A stretch of DNA of 64,000 nt from Thermoplasmata archaeon. GTDB lineage: Archaea > Thermoplasmatota > Thermoplasmata > GCA-020350865. Below, piece after piece: positions 18,683 through 26,259 of the stretch (position 1 is the stretch's first letter; each line of letters opens with the position of its first letter). The stretch spans positions 343,772 to 407,771 of the forward strand of contig CP070751.1 of the NCBI GenBank assembly GCA_020348445.1. Reading direction: 5' to 3'. The notes below the pieces were generated by a model. The model worked only from the letters and a program-made list of their open reading frames with translations, was not told the DNA's origin and ran no database searches. A program made the translations under genes and the position numbers.

Positions 18683-19710
18683 CACAGTATGATGAAATAA
18701 GTACCATATCAGGTGAAAATGAGCACGTGGACAAGATGGTTATTGGAGCCCATAACGCTCTAAAATATATTTTATCCCTAAAAAAGGAGGACAGTCTTCT
18801 TGTCATCACAGACGAGAGCAAAAAGAATATAGGCAAAGCCTTTGAAGCCAGTGCAAGAAAGCTCGGTGCCAAGACTCAGTCATATGTCCTACCTGAAGAA
18901 AGTAGACCGCTTTCAGAGATACCTGAGGACTTGAACCCTTTAATAGGCTCTAGTCAGGTCTTTGTCAATGCCTTTTCCTCCAATGCAAAGGAAACACCCT
19001 TTAGAATCAAATTAGTAAAACTGCAGCAGTCCATAGGTGCCAGGGTGGGACATGCTCCTGGTATCACTGAAGATATGATGGCAGAGGGTCCAATGACTGC
19101 TGATTATGAAGAGATAGTGGGAAATGCCTGGCATCTTATGGAGGCTTTCAAATCCGCATCCAAGGTTCATATCACGACATTAGAGGGTACCGACATCACT
19201 TTGGATATAAAAGACAGGGAATTTGAAACCGATGTCAGCATAAGACCAGGCTGCATAGGCAACCTTCCTGCAGGAGAGATATGGTGCGCCCCCAAGGAGA
19301 ACGGTGCCCAGGGTATGATTTTGGTCAACGGCCCAATAGGTGATATCGGTGATGTGAGGGAACCCTTGAAGATACGAGTAGTAAACGGCAAAATCGAATC
19401 CATGGAATCCGAGGACGCGGCTCTTCTATCCAAGATCAGGGAATTAACCTCCTTGGACGATATGGCAAGCATCGTGGGGGAGTTCGGTATTGGTCTAAAT
19501 CCCAAGGCCAGGCTCACAGGAAACCTCCTTGAAGACGAGAAGGCTGGAGGAACAGCCCACATCGCCTTCGGATACAACGAGAACATGCCTGGGGGAACGA
19601 ACAACTCAAAGACTCACAGGGACTTTCTATTCCACAGGCCAACCCTAGAGGTGGAGTACAAGGACGGAAACAGAAAGGTTATCGTGAAGGACGGAAGCGT
19701 TGTATTATAG
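18679..19710 (+). CDS. M29 family (aminopeptidase T-like) metallopeptidase
   Basis: A 343-residue protein related to the M29 aminopeptidases, which release N-terminal residues using two metal ions. The M29 landmarks are present: NLPAGEIW (Glu200), EFGIGLNP (Glu268), EDEKAGGTAHIAFG (Glu286/Glu288 region and His294), and the final His-x-Asp pair in KTHRDF (His313, Asp315). It is shorter than the roughly 410-residue bacterial enzymes, missing part of the N-terminal domain. The start at 18679 is chosen because it overlaps the previous stop (ATGA); the frame's first ATG at 18607 lies deep inside the upstream gene. Cytoplasmic. It converges with the beta-propeller gene, with three bases between stops. 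Confidence 0.85.
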   Translation: MTQYDEISTISGENEHVDKMVIGAHNALKYILSLKKEDSLLVITDESKKNIGKAFEASARKLGAKTQSYVLPEESRPLSEIPEDLNPLIGSSQVFVNAFSSNAKETPFRIKLVKLQQSIGARVGHAPGITEDMMAEGPMTADYEEIVGNAWHLMEAFKSASKVHITTLEGTDITLDIKDREFETDVSIRPGCIGNLPAGEIWCAPKENGAQGMILVNGPIGDIGDVREPLKIRVVNGKIESMESEDAALLSKIRELTSLDDMASIVGEFGIGLNPKARLTGNLLEDEKAGGTAHIAFGYNENMPGGTNNSKTHRDFLFHRPTLEVEYKDGNRKVIVKDGSVVL

Positions 19711-19713
19711 GTT

Positions 19714-21849
19714 TTAGCCCGTCAAATCCACGGTGTTTACCTCGGTGAGATCGTCTAAGTTGTTTGCTTTTATCATGCTACCCGAGACCGTATAAAGGAC
19801 GTCCTGGATGTAAAACGATCTTTTTATGTAGTAAGGGCCATTGTAATATTGGCTCATATCCTCATCATGTGATATCCTGCCATCCAGGTTGATTCCAGAT
19901 GTAGTGGAGATATCGAACACGTAAGCACCGTAGAAAGTGTATTCACCCCCGGTACTAGGTGGTGGATCGTCAGGATACTTTGATTCGTCTATTTCAGCCA
20001 GTAAAACCGGTATTACCAGAAGATTCTTATTCTTGCTGAACAGGAAAGCGTGGGGATCAGTTAGGGCAAGGGAATCTGTTCCCCTGTCACCCACGATATA
20101 AGTCGAAACTTCCTTTGGATTCTTGACATCAGTTACATCGAAGAGTGAGAGTTTTACTCCCTGGAACCATGCAAAATCTCCCATGTCCACTGCATCCTTT
20201 CCAATTCCTATGACATGGTTTTCATCATAAGGATGCAGGTAGTTGGAAAAGCCTGGTATCTTTAGCTCACCCAGAACCTGTGGGCTTTGTGGGTTGCTCA
20301 AATCGATTACAAAGAATGGATCGATATTTTTGAACGTAACAAGATATGCTCTCTTTCCCATGAACCTTGCTGAGAATATCCTCTCACCTTCAGCCAGATT
20401 TTCCACTGCTCCTATGATTTCCAGTTCCATGTTAAGGACAAACACATGGTTTTTAGATGTCGTATCACCCCAGCCCCAAAGCTGGCCTGTTGTTGTTGCC
20501 ATTCTAAAATAGGAATCGTGCTCGTCCATTGAAAACCTGTTTAGGATATAACCTGGAACGCCACCGCTTGCCATGTATTTTATACTACCTGTGTCTATCA
20601 TGATCCTATGTACAGTGGTGGTCTCGATTTCTTTTTGAAGATCTTCCTGGAATGTAATATATTCCTTTTCCCATGAATCATAGAAGTCCTCTCTATCATC
20701 GCTTTTTAGATCTTCCATGTATCCTCCCACGATCCCGTCAATTTCGTACAGTTTTTCAAATCTCGATTTGTCCGAGTTCTGTACATCTTGGATCTCGCGG
20801 GATGTTGAGGGGGGTACAATATCCAAAACCACAGCTTCAACCATTCTCTCTGTCATCTCGACCCAACTCATCCTCTTCAGATAGGTAAGGTATATATTAT
20901 ATAGGGAAGCGTAAAGATGGGTGGATGAGCCCATGAGTATGACCTGTTTGTTAGGCTCCATTTGGTCATTTTTTATGTTTATTGAGATAATGGATGTAAA
21001 TACATAATAATAGTCGTACTCGTCGGCATAATATATCTCTTGGGCTTTGGTGGGAAGATCAGATTCCTCCTCGATATCATATGCTGGCTGGGTTATGATC
21101 AAATAGAGATAATCTCCAATTGTTCTTGAGTTGAAAAAGCTACCCGCCAGATGGACACTTCTTACTAGATCTGGATTTCCCCTGTCCTCTACATCATATA
21201 CGTTGACGTTTGTTTTAGGGGTTTCGTAATAATAGTCCTCTTCCCAATCTTTCCAGTAGTAATAATCAGATAAATAATTGTTCATCCCCACAACAACTAA
21301 TTTATCGTCGCTTATATACAGCTCTATGATATCCCAGTCCAGTTCGATTGTTGATACGATTTCGGCTCCCTCAGGGGGGTAAACATCAACTATGAACACT
21401 TTGGACCTGTCACTTGAGACTATGTAGGCGTATTTATCGTCGTTTTTTACAATATCTCCCTCGTCCACGCCTTCGACTTGAACGTTGGTCTCGGAGTGAT
21501 CATCTTCACCGCCTGCGGGATGGAAGTCACTTTGAGTGTCAATTCCACCGCCTTCGCCAGTATCACCGCCGAATAATACCTCACGTTCTCCTCGATAATA
21601 TTGGGATCCAGCTGACAAATTCCAATAATAATAATAGCCATCATTTCCAGATAATGCCGCATTTTCATCTAAAAAATCCTCTAGTTCCTGGTACGAATTG
21701 AATTTATTTAGATTGGAATAGCTCACATCGTAGCTCAGGGGGGTAATGTCACCGTTTTTTTCTATGTGCTCCTGCAGGGCATAGAATCCCAGAATTCCAC
21801 CAAATGCCATGGCCACACTCATTACAACCGCAAATAATCTCTTGTCCAT
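19714..21849 (-). CDS. Secreted protein with C-terminal beta-propeller domain (PF09826-like)
   Basis: A 711-residue exported protein. The N-terminal hydrophobic stretch (RLFAVVMSVAMAFGGILGFYA) is a signal peptide or anchor. After an acidic, Tyr/Gly-rich linker comes the sequence VQVEGVDEGDIVKNDDKYAY, characteristic of the archaeal and bacterial secreted beta-propeller family distantly related to WD40. Propeller blades follow across about 130-700 (NLVDVYDV-like strands, FVIDLSNPQSPQVLGEL, and SLFDVTDVKNPKEVS). The function of this family is not established. The start at 21849 (MDKRLF) is taken because GGAG at 21858-21862 is well spaced from it; the TTG nine bases earlier lies too close to that site. 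Confidence 0.8.
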   Translation of the reverse strand: MDKRLFAVVMSVAMAFGGILGFYALQEHIEKNGDITPLSYDVSYSNLNKFNSYQELEDFLDENAALSGNDGYYYYWNLSAGSQYYRGEREVLFGGDTGEGGGIDTQSDFHPAGGEDDHSETNVQVEGVDEGDIVKNDDKYAYIVSSDRSKVFIVDVYPPEGAEIVSTIELDWDIIELYISDDKLVVVGMNNYLSDYYYWKDWEEDYYYETPKTNVNVYDVEDRGNPDLVRSVHLAGSFFNSRTIGDYLYLIITQPAYDIEEESDLPTKAQEIYYADEYDYYYVFTSIISINIKNDQMEPNKQVILMGSSTHLYASLYNIYLTYLKRMSWVEMTERMVEAVVLDIVPPSTSREIQDVQNSDKSRFEKLYEIDGIVGGYMEDLKSDDREDFYDSWEKEYITFQEDLQKEIETTTVHRIMIDTGSIKYMASGGVPGYILNRFSMDEHDSYFRMATTTGQLWGWGDTTSKNHVFVLNMELEIIGAVENLAEGERIFSARFMGKRAYLVTFKNIDPFFVIDLSNPQSPQVLGELKIPGFSNYLHPYDENHVIGIGKDAVDMGDFAWFQGVKLSLFDVTDVKNPKEVSTYIVGDRGTDSLALTDPHAFLFSKNKNLLVIPVLLAEIDESKYPDDPPPSTGGEYTFYGAYVFDISTTSGINLDGRISHDEDMSQYYNGPYYIKRSFYIQDVLYTVSGSMIKANNLDDLTEVNTVDLTG

Positions 21850-21958
21850 GCAAAACAACTCCTTTTTTCGTGATAATTACGCTTTTTGGATATATATTGA
21901 TTATCTTGACATGTTATTGACATGTCGAAAAAAACCTACATGTCAATGGATTTTGGGC

Positions 21959-23530
21959 TTATTTTAGGGTTTTGGACATAAACGGGCCGGTTCTTTGGTA
22001 TCCGAACTTCCTGTAATATTCCCTTGCCCCGACACCGCTTGTGACAATTAGCCTCTCTGCTTCATCTTCCCCTACGATCTTCTCGCATTCTAAAAGTAAT
22101 CTATGCCCGTACCCCTTATGCTGCCACAGTTTTTCGTTTGTCTTGCCAATTGGTACCATCTCACCTGCCACCTTGAGTTCACGGATTATCATACAAGGTT
22201 GGGCCTTTACGTCCTTTCTTTGGGCCTTATCTGAGGATTTTCTCAGGCGGGCGTAGGCTATCAGGATATCCTTACAATCCTCGAAGCTCAGGAAGTATTC
22301 TTTACCCTTTGAGGCTTCGTATTCGATTCTTCTGAGGGTGACAGATTCCATATCTGGTTCTGTGCCTTTTAGTGAGGATATGCCAACCTCCCTGCACCTT
22401 ATACAATTGCACTTCTTTTCTCTCTCTTTTAGCTTCTCCTGGACTATCTGCCGCAGGTTGCTCTTGTCCACGCCATCAGCAATGAGTTTTACAGGGATGT
22501 CCCTTTGAATTCTCTGTATTCTCACCCATTTAGGTAAGAAATCCTTGATTTGGGCTATAAGTTCGGCATTTTCCTCTGTATTGTAGGGTTTATAGTCCCC
22601 ATTTTCCCACATCTTATGCAATTTGGTGCCTTCTACAACAAGACAGGGATAGATTTTCAGCATATCTGGCCTGAAATCCGGGTTCTCGAAGAGTGTTTTG
22701 AAGGCCGCAATATCCCTCTTAAAATCCGAGCCAGGGAGTCCCGGCATCATGTGGTAGCATACCTTTAATCCTGCATCTTTGGCTAATCTGGTGGCTTCTA
22801 TAGAATCCTTTACTGTGTGCCCTCGTTCTACTCGTTCTAATATATCATCGTATACTGTCTGAACTCCCAATTCCACTCTTGTGGCCCCCAGTCTAAGCAT
22901 CTCGTCTACATGCTCTGATTTACACCAATCTGGTCTTGTCTCTATAGTCAAACCTATACATCTTGAGGGTGCGAACTCGTTTAGGCTGTGTGCATCCTCG
23001 ATTGTGGCTGCCTCTGTTTCATTCATGGCATCGAAGCATCTTTTCACGAACCATTCCTGGTAGTTTTTATCTCTTGCAGTGAACGTCCCTCCCATGATGA
23101 TGAGGTCCACCTTGTCTGTTGGGTGGCCAATTGTGGACAGCTGCTCGACTCTGGATCTGGTTTGCTTGTACGGGTCGAAATCATTTGATCCCGCCCTCAT
23201 GGCTGCTGGTTCATGTCCTGTGTAGCTCTGGGCTGTCCCAAATTCTTTTCCTCCCGGGCAGTATATGCATTTTCCATGGGGGCAGTCTTCTGGGGATGTC
23301 ATGACTGCCACGACCGCAACCCCAGAGGTTGTACGCACTGGTTTGAGTCTAAGAAACGGCTCGATTTCTTCGTATATGTCTGGTGATGCGTTTTCGAGGA
23401 TATCCACATCGCTGGGCAGGTTGGATAGACCGTATTTCTTGCACAGTTTTACCTTGGCTCCGTGGATCTCGTTTTTGGTTCTGATTTCACCTGCGCGGAT
23501 CTGGTTGATTATGTCCTCGTAGAAGGTCAT
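21959..23530 (-). CDS. elp3: Elp3 tRNA uridine-34 carboxymethyl-transferase (radical SAM/GNAT)
   Basis: A 523-residue enzyme of normal Elp3 length. It uses acetyl-CoA and S-adenosylmethionine to place a carboxymethyl group on U34 of tRNAs. The radical SAM cluster motif is C83-x4-C88-x2-C91 (CPHGKCIYC). The archaeal-type KSEHVDEMLRLGATRVELGVQ stretch lies in the SAM barrel, a zinc-binding CNCIRCREVG near 370, and the GNAT acetyl-CoA domain at about 430-520 (GYGHRLLLECE and SGVGAREYYRKFGY). Archaeal Elp3 works alone. The promoter position suggests a leaderless mRNA. Confidence 0.95.
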   Translation of the reverse strand: MTFYEDIINQIRAGEIRTKNEIHGAKVKLCKKYGLSNLPSDVDILENASPDIYEEIEPFLRLKPVRTTSGVAVVAVMTSPEDCPHGKCIYCPGGKEFGTAQSYTGHEPAAMRAGSNDFDPYKQTRSRVEQLSTIGHPTDKVDLIIMGGTFTARDKNYQEWFVKRCFDAMNETEAATIEDAHSLNEFAPSRCIGLTIETRPDWCKSEHVDEMLRLGATRVELGVQTVYDDILERVERGHTVKDSIEATRLAKDAGLKVCYHMMPGLPGSDFKRDIAAFKTLFENPDFRPDMLKIYPCLVVEGTKLHKMWENGDYKPYNTEENAELIAQIKDFLPKWVRIQRIQRDIPVKLIADGVDKSNLRQIVQEKLKEREKKCNCIRCREVGISSLKGTEPDMESVTLRRIEYEASKGKEYFLSFEDCKDILIAYARLRKSSDKAQRKDVKAQPCMIIRELKVAGEMVPIGKTNEKLWQHKGYGHRLLLECEKIVGEDEAERLIVTSGVGAREYYRKFGYQRTGPFMSKTLK

Positions 23531-23553
23531 TGTATTCCAGAAGGATAATGGGG

Positions 23554-23563
23554 GTATTTAAAG
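23554..23563 (-). promoter_or_regulatory. TATA box of elp3, placed for a leaderless transcript
   Basis: On the minus strand CTTTAAATAC is centred about 28 bases before the elp3 ATG, and no Shine-Dalgarno-like run precedes that ATG. In archaea transcription starts about 25 bases after the TATA centre, so the mRNA would begin at or very near the start codon. Confidence 0.5.
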
Positions 23564-23701
23564 GGTGTTGTTTATTAAAAATAGGGACTGTATGAAAAGA
23601 GGGTAGGGAGTATAGATAACAAAGCCAAATATGCAAAATTTAATAAAGTACCAATATCATTAACATTCGGGTTAATAAATAGCCCACGAAAGGAGAGGGT
23701 G

Positions 23702-24358
23702 ATGAAAATGGCATTTTGTCCTAATTGCGGAAGAGAAATGGGTTACATTGCACAACACGGCCAGTGGTATTGTTATTCATGTCGGCAGTACCGACAGGTA
23801 CCGCAACAGGCTGCTCCTATTGCACCTCAACAACAATATCAACCTCCGCAGCAAGCGCCCCCGGGAAAATCGAACACAGTATTAATTATGGGTGCTGTAA
23901 TTGCCGTGGTTGCTGTTGTGATTATCGCATCATTGGCCTTGATGCTTGGGGGAGATGGTGGTGGTGGAGGCTCGAATAACAAAGATAAAGACGATAAGGC
24001 AAGAACATTAGAGCTCACTATACATTATACTGGTTCTGGAACTGTTGATAGTGACTATAAGATTTTTATTGGAGTTCTAGATGAGGCTGATTTTAGAGGT
24101 GAATATCCTGAACATACAGAAAGTTTATCTTCAAGTAGCGGTACTGTGACAATATCTGGAATCACATTTTCACCTTGTTATGTATTTGTTTCATATGATG
24201 CAGATGGTAGTGGTGGCGATCCCGATTATGGGGATAGTTATGAGATTTATGAGGATGAAAGTATGTATGAAATACCTGCAGATCCTATTGATATAGAAGA
24301 AGGTGAAACAAAAAGCATCACTATTACATTTGATGACAGTTATACAATTGATTGGTGA
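23702..24358 (+). CDS. Membrane protein with N-terminal zinc ribbon
   Basis: A 218-residue protein. Residues 5-30 form a zinc ribbon (FCPNCGREM then WYCYSCRQY) that matches the pattern in the six-ribbon protein at 16412. A Pro/Gln-rich linker leads to one transmembrane helix (about 58-84), then a Gly/Asp/Lys spacer and a predicted extracytoplasmic beta-rich domain of about 115 residues (LELTIHYTGSGTV to SITITFDDSY) with many Asp residues. Topology is inferred: ribbon inside, beta domain outside. The start at 23702 has AGGAG at 23691-23695 at normal spacing; GTG at 23699 and ATG at 23708 are alternatives. Function unknown. Confidence 0.7.
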   Translation: MKMAFCPNCGREMGYIAQHGQWYCYSCRQYRQVPQQAAPIAPQQQYQPPQQAPPGKSNTVLIMGAVIAVVAVVIIASLALMLGGDGGGGGSNNKDKDDKARTLELTIHYTGSGTVDSDYKIFIGVLDEADFRGEYPEHTESLSSSSGTVTISGITFSPCYVFVSYDADGSGGDPDYGDSYEIYEDESMYEIPADPIDIEEGETKSITITFDDSYTIDW

Positions 24359-24445
24359 GTTGTTTTCGGCGGTATTAATATATGTGAATAACCCGATAAG
24401 CAATCTGGAGTATGCTTGACCTGGAAAAGCAAGAAGTGAGAAAAA

Positions 24446-24658
24446 ATGGATAATACACACAATAAAAAAACAGTAGATATATCAGTCTTGTGGCTATTTC
24501 TAAAGGGACCTTTTTGGATACTCCTTGGCTTCTGGTATGTGTTTACGAGGACACCTTTTGAGGATAGAATGAATGCACTGTGGCTTTATATTGTCGTTGT
24601 CTTCATTGTTTTTATTATCTGGATAAAACTGCGGCGCATCCGTTTTTTCAGGAAATAA
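24446..24658 (+). CDS. Small two-helix membrane protein
   Basis: A 70-residue protein with two hydrophobic segments (about 12-32 and 43-60) and a basic C-terminus (KLRRIRFFRK). It starts 87 bases after the zinc-ribbon membrane gene with AAGTGAG nine bases before the ATG. No family recognised. The hydrophobic pattern and positive-inside end support a real gene, but the size keeps this tentative. Confidence 0.45.
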   Translation: MDNTHNKKTVDISVLWLFLKGPFWILLGFWYVFTRTPFEDRMNALWLYIVVVFIVFIIWIKLRRIRFFRK

Positions 24659-24675
24659 GCGACTGAGAGAAACCT

Positions 24676-24689
24676 ATTTATTTAAAAAG
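24676..24689 (+). promoter_or_regulatory. TATA-like element just before the tRNA-Ala repeat array
   Basis: ATTTATTTAAAAAG is centred about 30 bases before the first GGGCCGGTAGAT repeat (24713). A transcript starting about 25 bases downstream would begin at or next to that repeat, so the direct repeats and the tRNA could be one primary transcript. Inferred from position only. Confidence 0.45.
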
Positions 24690-24712
24690 CCCATTGCCAT
24701 ACTTCACTATAT

Positions 24713-24928
24713 GGGCCGGTAGATATTCGTGGGGGCTTCGTTCCCACTATATCTCCCGCTCATATCACTTGCTTCACTTGTGTGGGCCGGTAGATATTCG
24801 TGGTGGTTTCTCCCCCCACTTACTCTACAGAAATACCCATTCGCATTAACTTTGTGGGCCGGTAGACTCCGTGGCAAGCAAGTTGCCACTCACTCTCCCG
24901 ACCCTCAACTGCAATATAAAATCAATAC
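24713..24928 (+). repeat. Three tandem tRNA-length units sharing the 5' end of tRNA-Ala
   Basis: GGGCCGGTAGA occurs at 24713, 24784 and 24856 and again as the first bases of tRNA-Ala at 24929. The steps are 71, 72 and 73 bases, equal to the tRNA length of 73. Each unit carries a hairpin 15-16 bases after its start: GTGGG/CCCAC (24729-24747), GTGG/CCAC (24800-24819), GTGGCAA/TTGCCAC (24871-24889). The loop sides and outer stem bases differ between units while pairing is kept. After the hairpin two units share an ACTCTCCCG-like stretch. None of the three folds into a tRNA: there is no TTCAAAT-type T loop or matching acceptor 3' strand. They may be decayed or specialised copies of the tRNA 5' end. 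Confidence 0.8.
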
Positions 24929-25001
24929 GGGCCGGTAGATCAGTTGGAAGATCGCAGGCTTTGCAAGCCTGAGGCCACGGGTTCAAATCCCGTCCGGTCC
25001 A
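24929..25001 (+). tRNA. tRNA-Ala (anticodon UGC)
   Basis: A full cloverleaf can be drawn by hand. Acceptor GGGCCGG (24929-24935) pairs with CCGGTCC (24994-25000), with one G-U pair. The D stem is GATC/GATC with the loop AGTTGGAA. The anticodon stem CAGGC/GCCTG (24955-24959, 24967-24971) encloses TTTGCAA, giving anticodon TGC at 24962-24964. The T arm is ACGGG, TTCAAAT, CCCGT. The discriminator is A at 25001; CCA is not encoded. No intron. The 5' end is the fourth copy of the upstream direct repeat, and the 3' acceptor strand is repeated in the two hairpins that follow. Confidence 0.97.
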
Positions 25002-25026
25002 CTCTAATTTTTATATAATTGTATCT

Positions 25027-25101
25027 GTGGACCGGACTTTATGTTCGAGTTATAATTGAACATCAATTAGGTCTTAAGCTCGAACATCCCGTCCGGTCCA
25101 C
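25027..25101 (+). other. tRNA-acceptor-derived hairpin 1
   Basis: GTGGACCGGAC (25027-25037) is the exact reverse complement of GTCCGGTCCAC (25091-25101), and inside it ATGTTCGAG (25041-25049) pairs perfectly with CTCGAACAT (25079-25087). The 3' strand repeats the tRNA-Ala 3' end (CCCGTCCGGTCCAC). The apical region of 29 bases is AT-rich. A linker like the one before it (CTCTAATTTTTATATAATT, 25001-25019) recurs before hairpin 2. It could be a structured RNA, a tRNA-processing element or a mobile or duplicated remnant. Confidence 0.75.
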
Positions 25102-25125
25102 TTTAATTTTTAAATAATTATATCC

Positions 25126-25198
25126 GTGGACCGGACTCGTGTTTGAGTTATAATTGAATTTAAATTGTTTCTTAAGCTCAAACACCCATCCGGTCCAT
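25126..25198 (+). other. tRNA-acceptor-derived hairpin 2
   Basis: The second copy starts 99 bases after the first. GTGGACCGGAC (25126-25136) pairs with ATCCGGTCCAT (25188-25198), now with one mismatch and one G-U. The inner stem GTGTTTGAG (25139-25147) pairs perfectly with CTCAAACAC (25177-25185). Compared with hairpin 1 the inner stem changed at two positions on both strands (A to G with T to C, and C to T with G to A), so pairing was kept. That favours a structure under selection over a passive repeat. Confidence 0.75.
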
Positions 25199-25279
25199 TT
25201 GTTATTACCTTGACATGAAAATTCATTCGACATCAATATATACCCCGGTTGCATACAGGGGCAATGGGGGGACCTTACT

Positions 25280-26221
25280 TTGGATGAAATCAGATCTGCA
25301 ATGGAGAAATTTGGAGTACCTGGCAGAGACCTATACGACCTGCCCACTTCGGATAAAAGTTTTCCGGATGGAGCAAATTACAGAATGGAGATATCAGGAG
25401 TTGAAAGGCTCAGCACCCTAGAAGCTCTGGTGGACGAGATGGAGAAGCGCAACATGCCAATCCACAGGCTCATTTCCACGGTAATGGGCTGCACTCTGCT
25501 TACAGATGATGAGCTTGAGAACTTTGCAAAGCTGGCTGCCGAAAAGAAGGTGGAAGTTATAATTACACCGGGGCCTAGAAGCTCCTGGGATACGGGACGC
25601 CAGCTTTTTACACCAGAAGGAGCCATATCAGGCCTTCGGGTAAGAGGCTCGGATAATCTATCCTACCTGATAGCGGATATAAAGAGGGCAGCCGATTTCG
25701 GCTTCAGAGGCTTTTTAGTGACAGACGAAGGAGCCTTGTGGCTGCTTTCAAAGCTCAGGGAAGAAGGCGTGATTCCAAAGGACGTAGTGTTCAAGGTGTC
25801 AATATTTGCAGGCCACGCCAATGCGGCAGGAGGCAAGGTACTGGAAAGCCTGGGTGCCAACACATTCAACCCTCTGGGAGACCTGAGCCTACCCATGTTC
25901 GCATCTATAAGATCCGCCATCGACATACCAATTGACATCCATATATACCTGTCAGACTCATTTGGGGGATTTAACAGGTTCTGGGAGGCACCCGAACTTG
26001 CAAGGATTGCTTCGCCCTGCTACTTCAAAATCGAGCCAGGCACGGCCTTGGCAGCAGGTGGAGGAATTTACAAGCCCTGGACTGACGAGGGCTTTTTAGC
26101 CAAGTTCGCAAGGGAGAAGGTGAAGCACGCCGAGATCATAAAGGGCATAATAGACAAATACCAGCCGAACCTGAAGCTCTCTGCATTAGGACCAAGTGAC
26201 CTGGCCATTCCAAAACCTTGA
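25280..26221 (+). CDS. TIM-barrel-like protein of unknown function, first gene of the DapA-Fae operon
   Basis: A 313-residue soluble protein. Alternating strands and helices (RLISTVMGCTLL, KVEVIITPGPR, GFRGFLVTDEGALW, DVVFKVSIFAGHANAAGG, IPIDIHIYLS) suggest a (beta/alpha)8 barrel, and the glycine-rich GTALAAGGGIY near the end resembles a phosphate- or substrate-binding loop. No family was recognised with confidence; similarity to U32-type or aldolase barrels is only an impression. There is no ATG near the N-terminus: TTG at 25280 is chosen because GGGGGGA lies seven bases before it. An AATATATA element at 25235-25242 could be its TATA box. The next gene follows after 38 bases, so the three are probably cotranscribed. 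Confidence 0.65.
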   Translation: MDEIRSAMEKFGVPGRDLYDLPTSDKSFPDGANYRMEISGVERLSTLEALVDEMEKRNMPIHRLISTVMGCTLLTDDELENFAKLAAEKKVEVIITPGPRSSWDTGRQLFTPEGAISGLRVRGSDNLSYLIADIKRAADFGFRGFLVTDEGALWLLSKLREEGVIPKDVVFKVSIFAGHANAAGGKVLESLGANTFNPLGDLSLPMFASIRSAIDIPIDIHIYLSDSFGGFNRFWEAPELARIASPCYFKIEPGTALAAGGGIYKPWTDEGFLAKFAREKVKHAEIIKGIIDKYQPNLKLSALGPSDLAIPKP

Positions 26222-26259
26222 TTTCTCCTTCTTTTCAATATTTGTTAGGAGGCTATATT

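Noticed and set aside
24713..24930. Possible CRISPR array
   Set aside because: There are only three short direct repeats, differing in length and continuing into a tRNA gene. There are no cas genes, and the spacers share a hairpin position and motifs.
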